Source of the DNA: an uncultured Eubacteriales bacterium
GTDB lineage: Bacteria > Bacillota > Clostridia > Oscillospirales > CAG-272
Reading direction: 5' to 3'
Assembly (NCBI GenBank): GCA_934462885.1
Contig: CAKSJC010000121.1
Location: 1-5,732 of the forward strand
Length of the DNA: 5,732 bases
Every line of letters begins with the position of its first letter. Within the stretch, counting starts at the first letter, position 1. A model generated the notes under the pieces. It was given only the letters and a program-made list of their open reading frames with translations, was not told the origin of the DNA and searched no databases. The translations under genes and the position numbers were made by a program. This document shows, piece by piece, positions 5,698 to 5,732 of the stretch.

Positions 5698-5727
5698 GTT
5701 GTATAAAAAGTTGTATTTGAGTTGTAT
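5698..5727. repeat. Three GTTGTAT direct repeats after the phage gene
   Basis: GTTGTAT occurs at 5698-5704, 5710-5716 and 5721-5727, spaced 12 and 11 bp, each preceded by A or GA. About one helical turn between copies suits binding by a protein array. The window ends before the array can be delimited. Confidence 0.6.
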
Positions 5728-5732
5728 TGCGG

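Noticed and set aside
1..5732. CRISPR array, tRNA, rRNA or insertion sequence
   Set aside because: No regularly spaced long repeats, no cloverleaf-like sequence with TTCRA-type arms, no rRNA landmarks and no transposase motif were seen on either strand.

Overview
The window looks like DNA from a Firmicute of the class Clostridia, probably a gut-type organism. The grounds are strong Shine-Dalgarno sites (GGAGG, GGGGGTGA, AAGGTGAT), one GTG start, a MalT-like STAND/LuxR regulator of the kind common in Clostridia, and phage or conjugative-element proteins of families I know mainly from Clostridia. No rRNA, tRNA, CRISPR array or IS transposase is visible. Nearly all coding is on the minus strand; only the last gene is on the plus strand.

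Block A (1 to about 2580) is an ordinary-looking operon read right to left. It starts at an extended -10 promoter near 2569-2577. It runs through a membrane polyferredoxin of the NapH/NosR-C-terminal type (2488-1670) and then a large LuxR/MalT-type ATPase regulator that starts at 1606 and leaves the window at base 1. The regulator is absent from a simple ATG-to-stop scan because its stop lies outside the window, but its frame is open for 535 codons.

Block B (about 2580 to 3785) is visibly more AT-rich. It begins with a cluster of short repeats: an 8-bp inverted repeat with a 7-nt spacer, a tandem GGGTTTGC, and three ACTAAC copies. The cluster resembles a tyrosine-recombinase attachment region. 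Next come a translationally coupled pair of small genes, a 69-aa acidic protein with a GTG start and a 130-aa double zinc-ribbon protein. Upstream of that pair is a perfect 13-bp hairpin, and then an 82-aa protein with one C-terminal membrane segment and no ribosome binding site.

Block C (about 3789 to 5348) is one 525-aa reading frame. It appears to be an internal slice of a giant 'polyvalent' protein of a phage or conjugative element. It carries a PBECR-type (barnase/EndoU/colicin/RelE-like) nuclease domain, low-complexity linkers, and the first part of the module that normally precedes a strawberry-notch-like helicase/methyltransferase. It stops abruptly in that module. Its N-terminus has no ribosome binding site.

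Block D (about 5335 to 5732) is a plus-strand phage/prophage protein with a DGTxGxHWT motif. Homology-like sequence appears to continue upstream of its ATG into block C. The tail of the window holds three GTTGTAT direct repeats.

The main message is that blocks B, C and D meet at abrupt joints where reading frames are cut on both sides (about 3780-3800 and about 5335-5379). This fits either a decayed, recombined mobile-element region or a chimeric assembly. Read-level evidence is needed to tell them apart.
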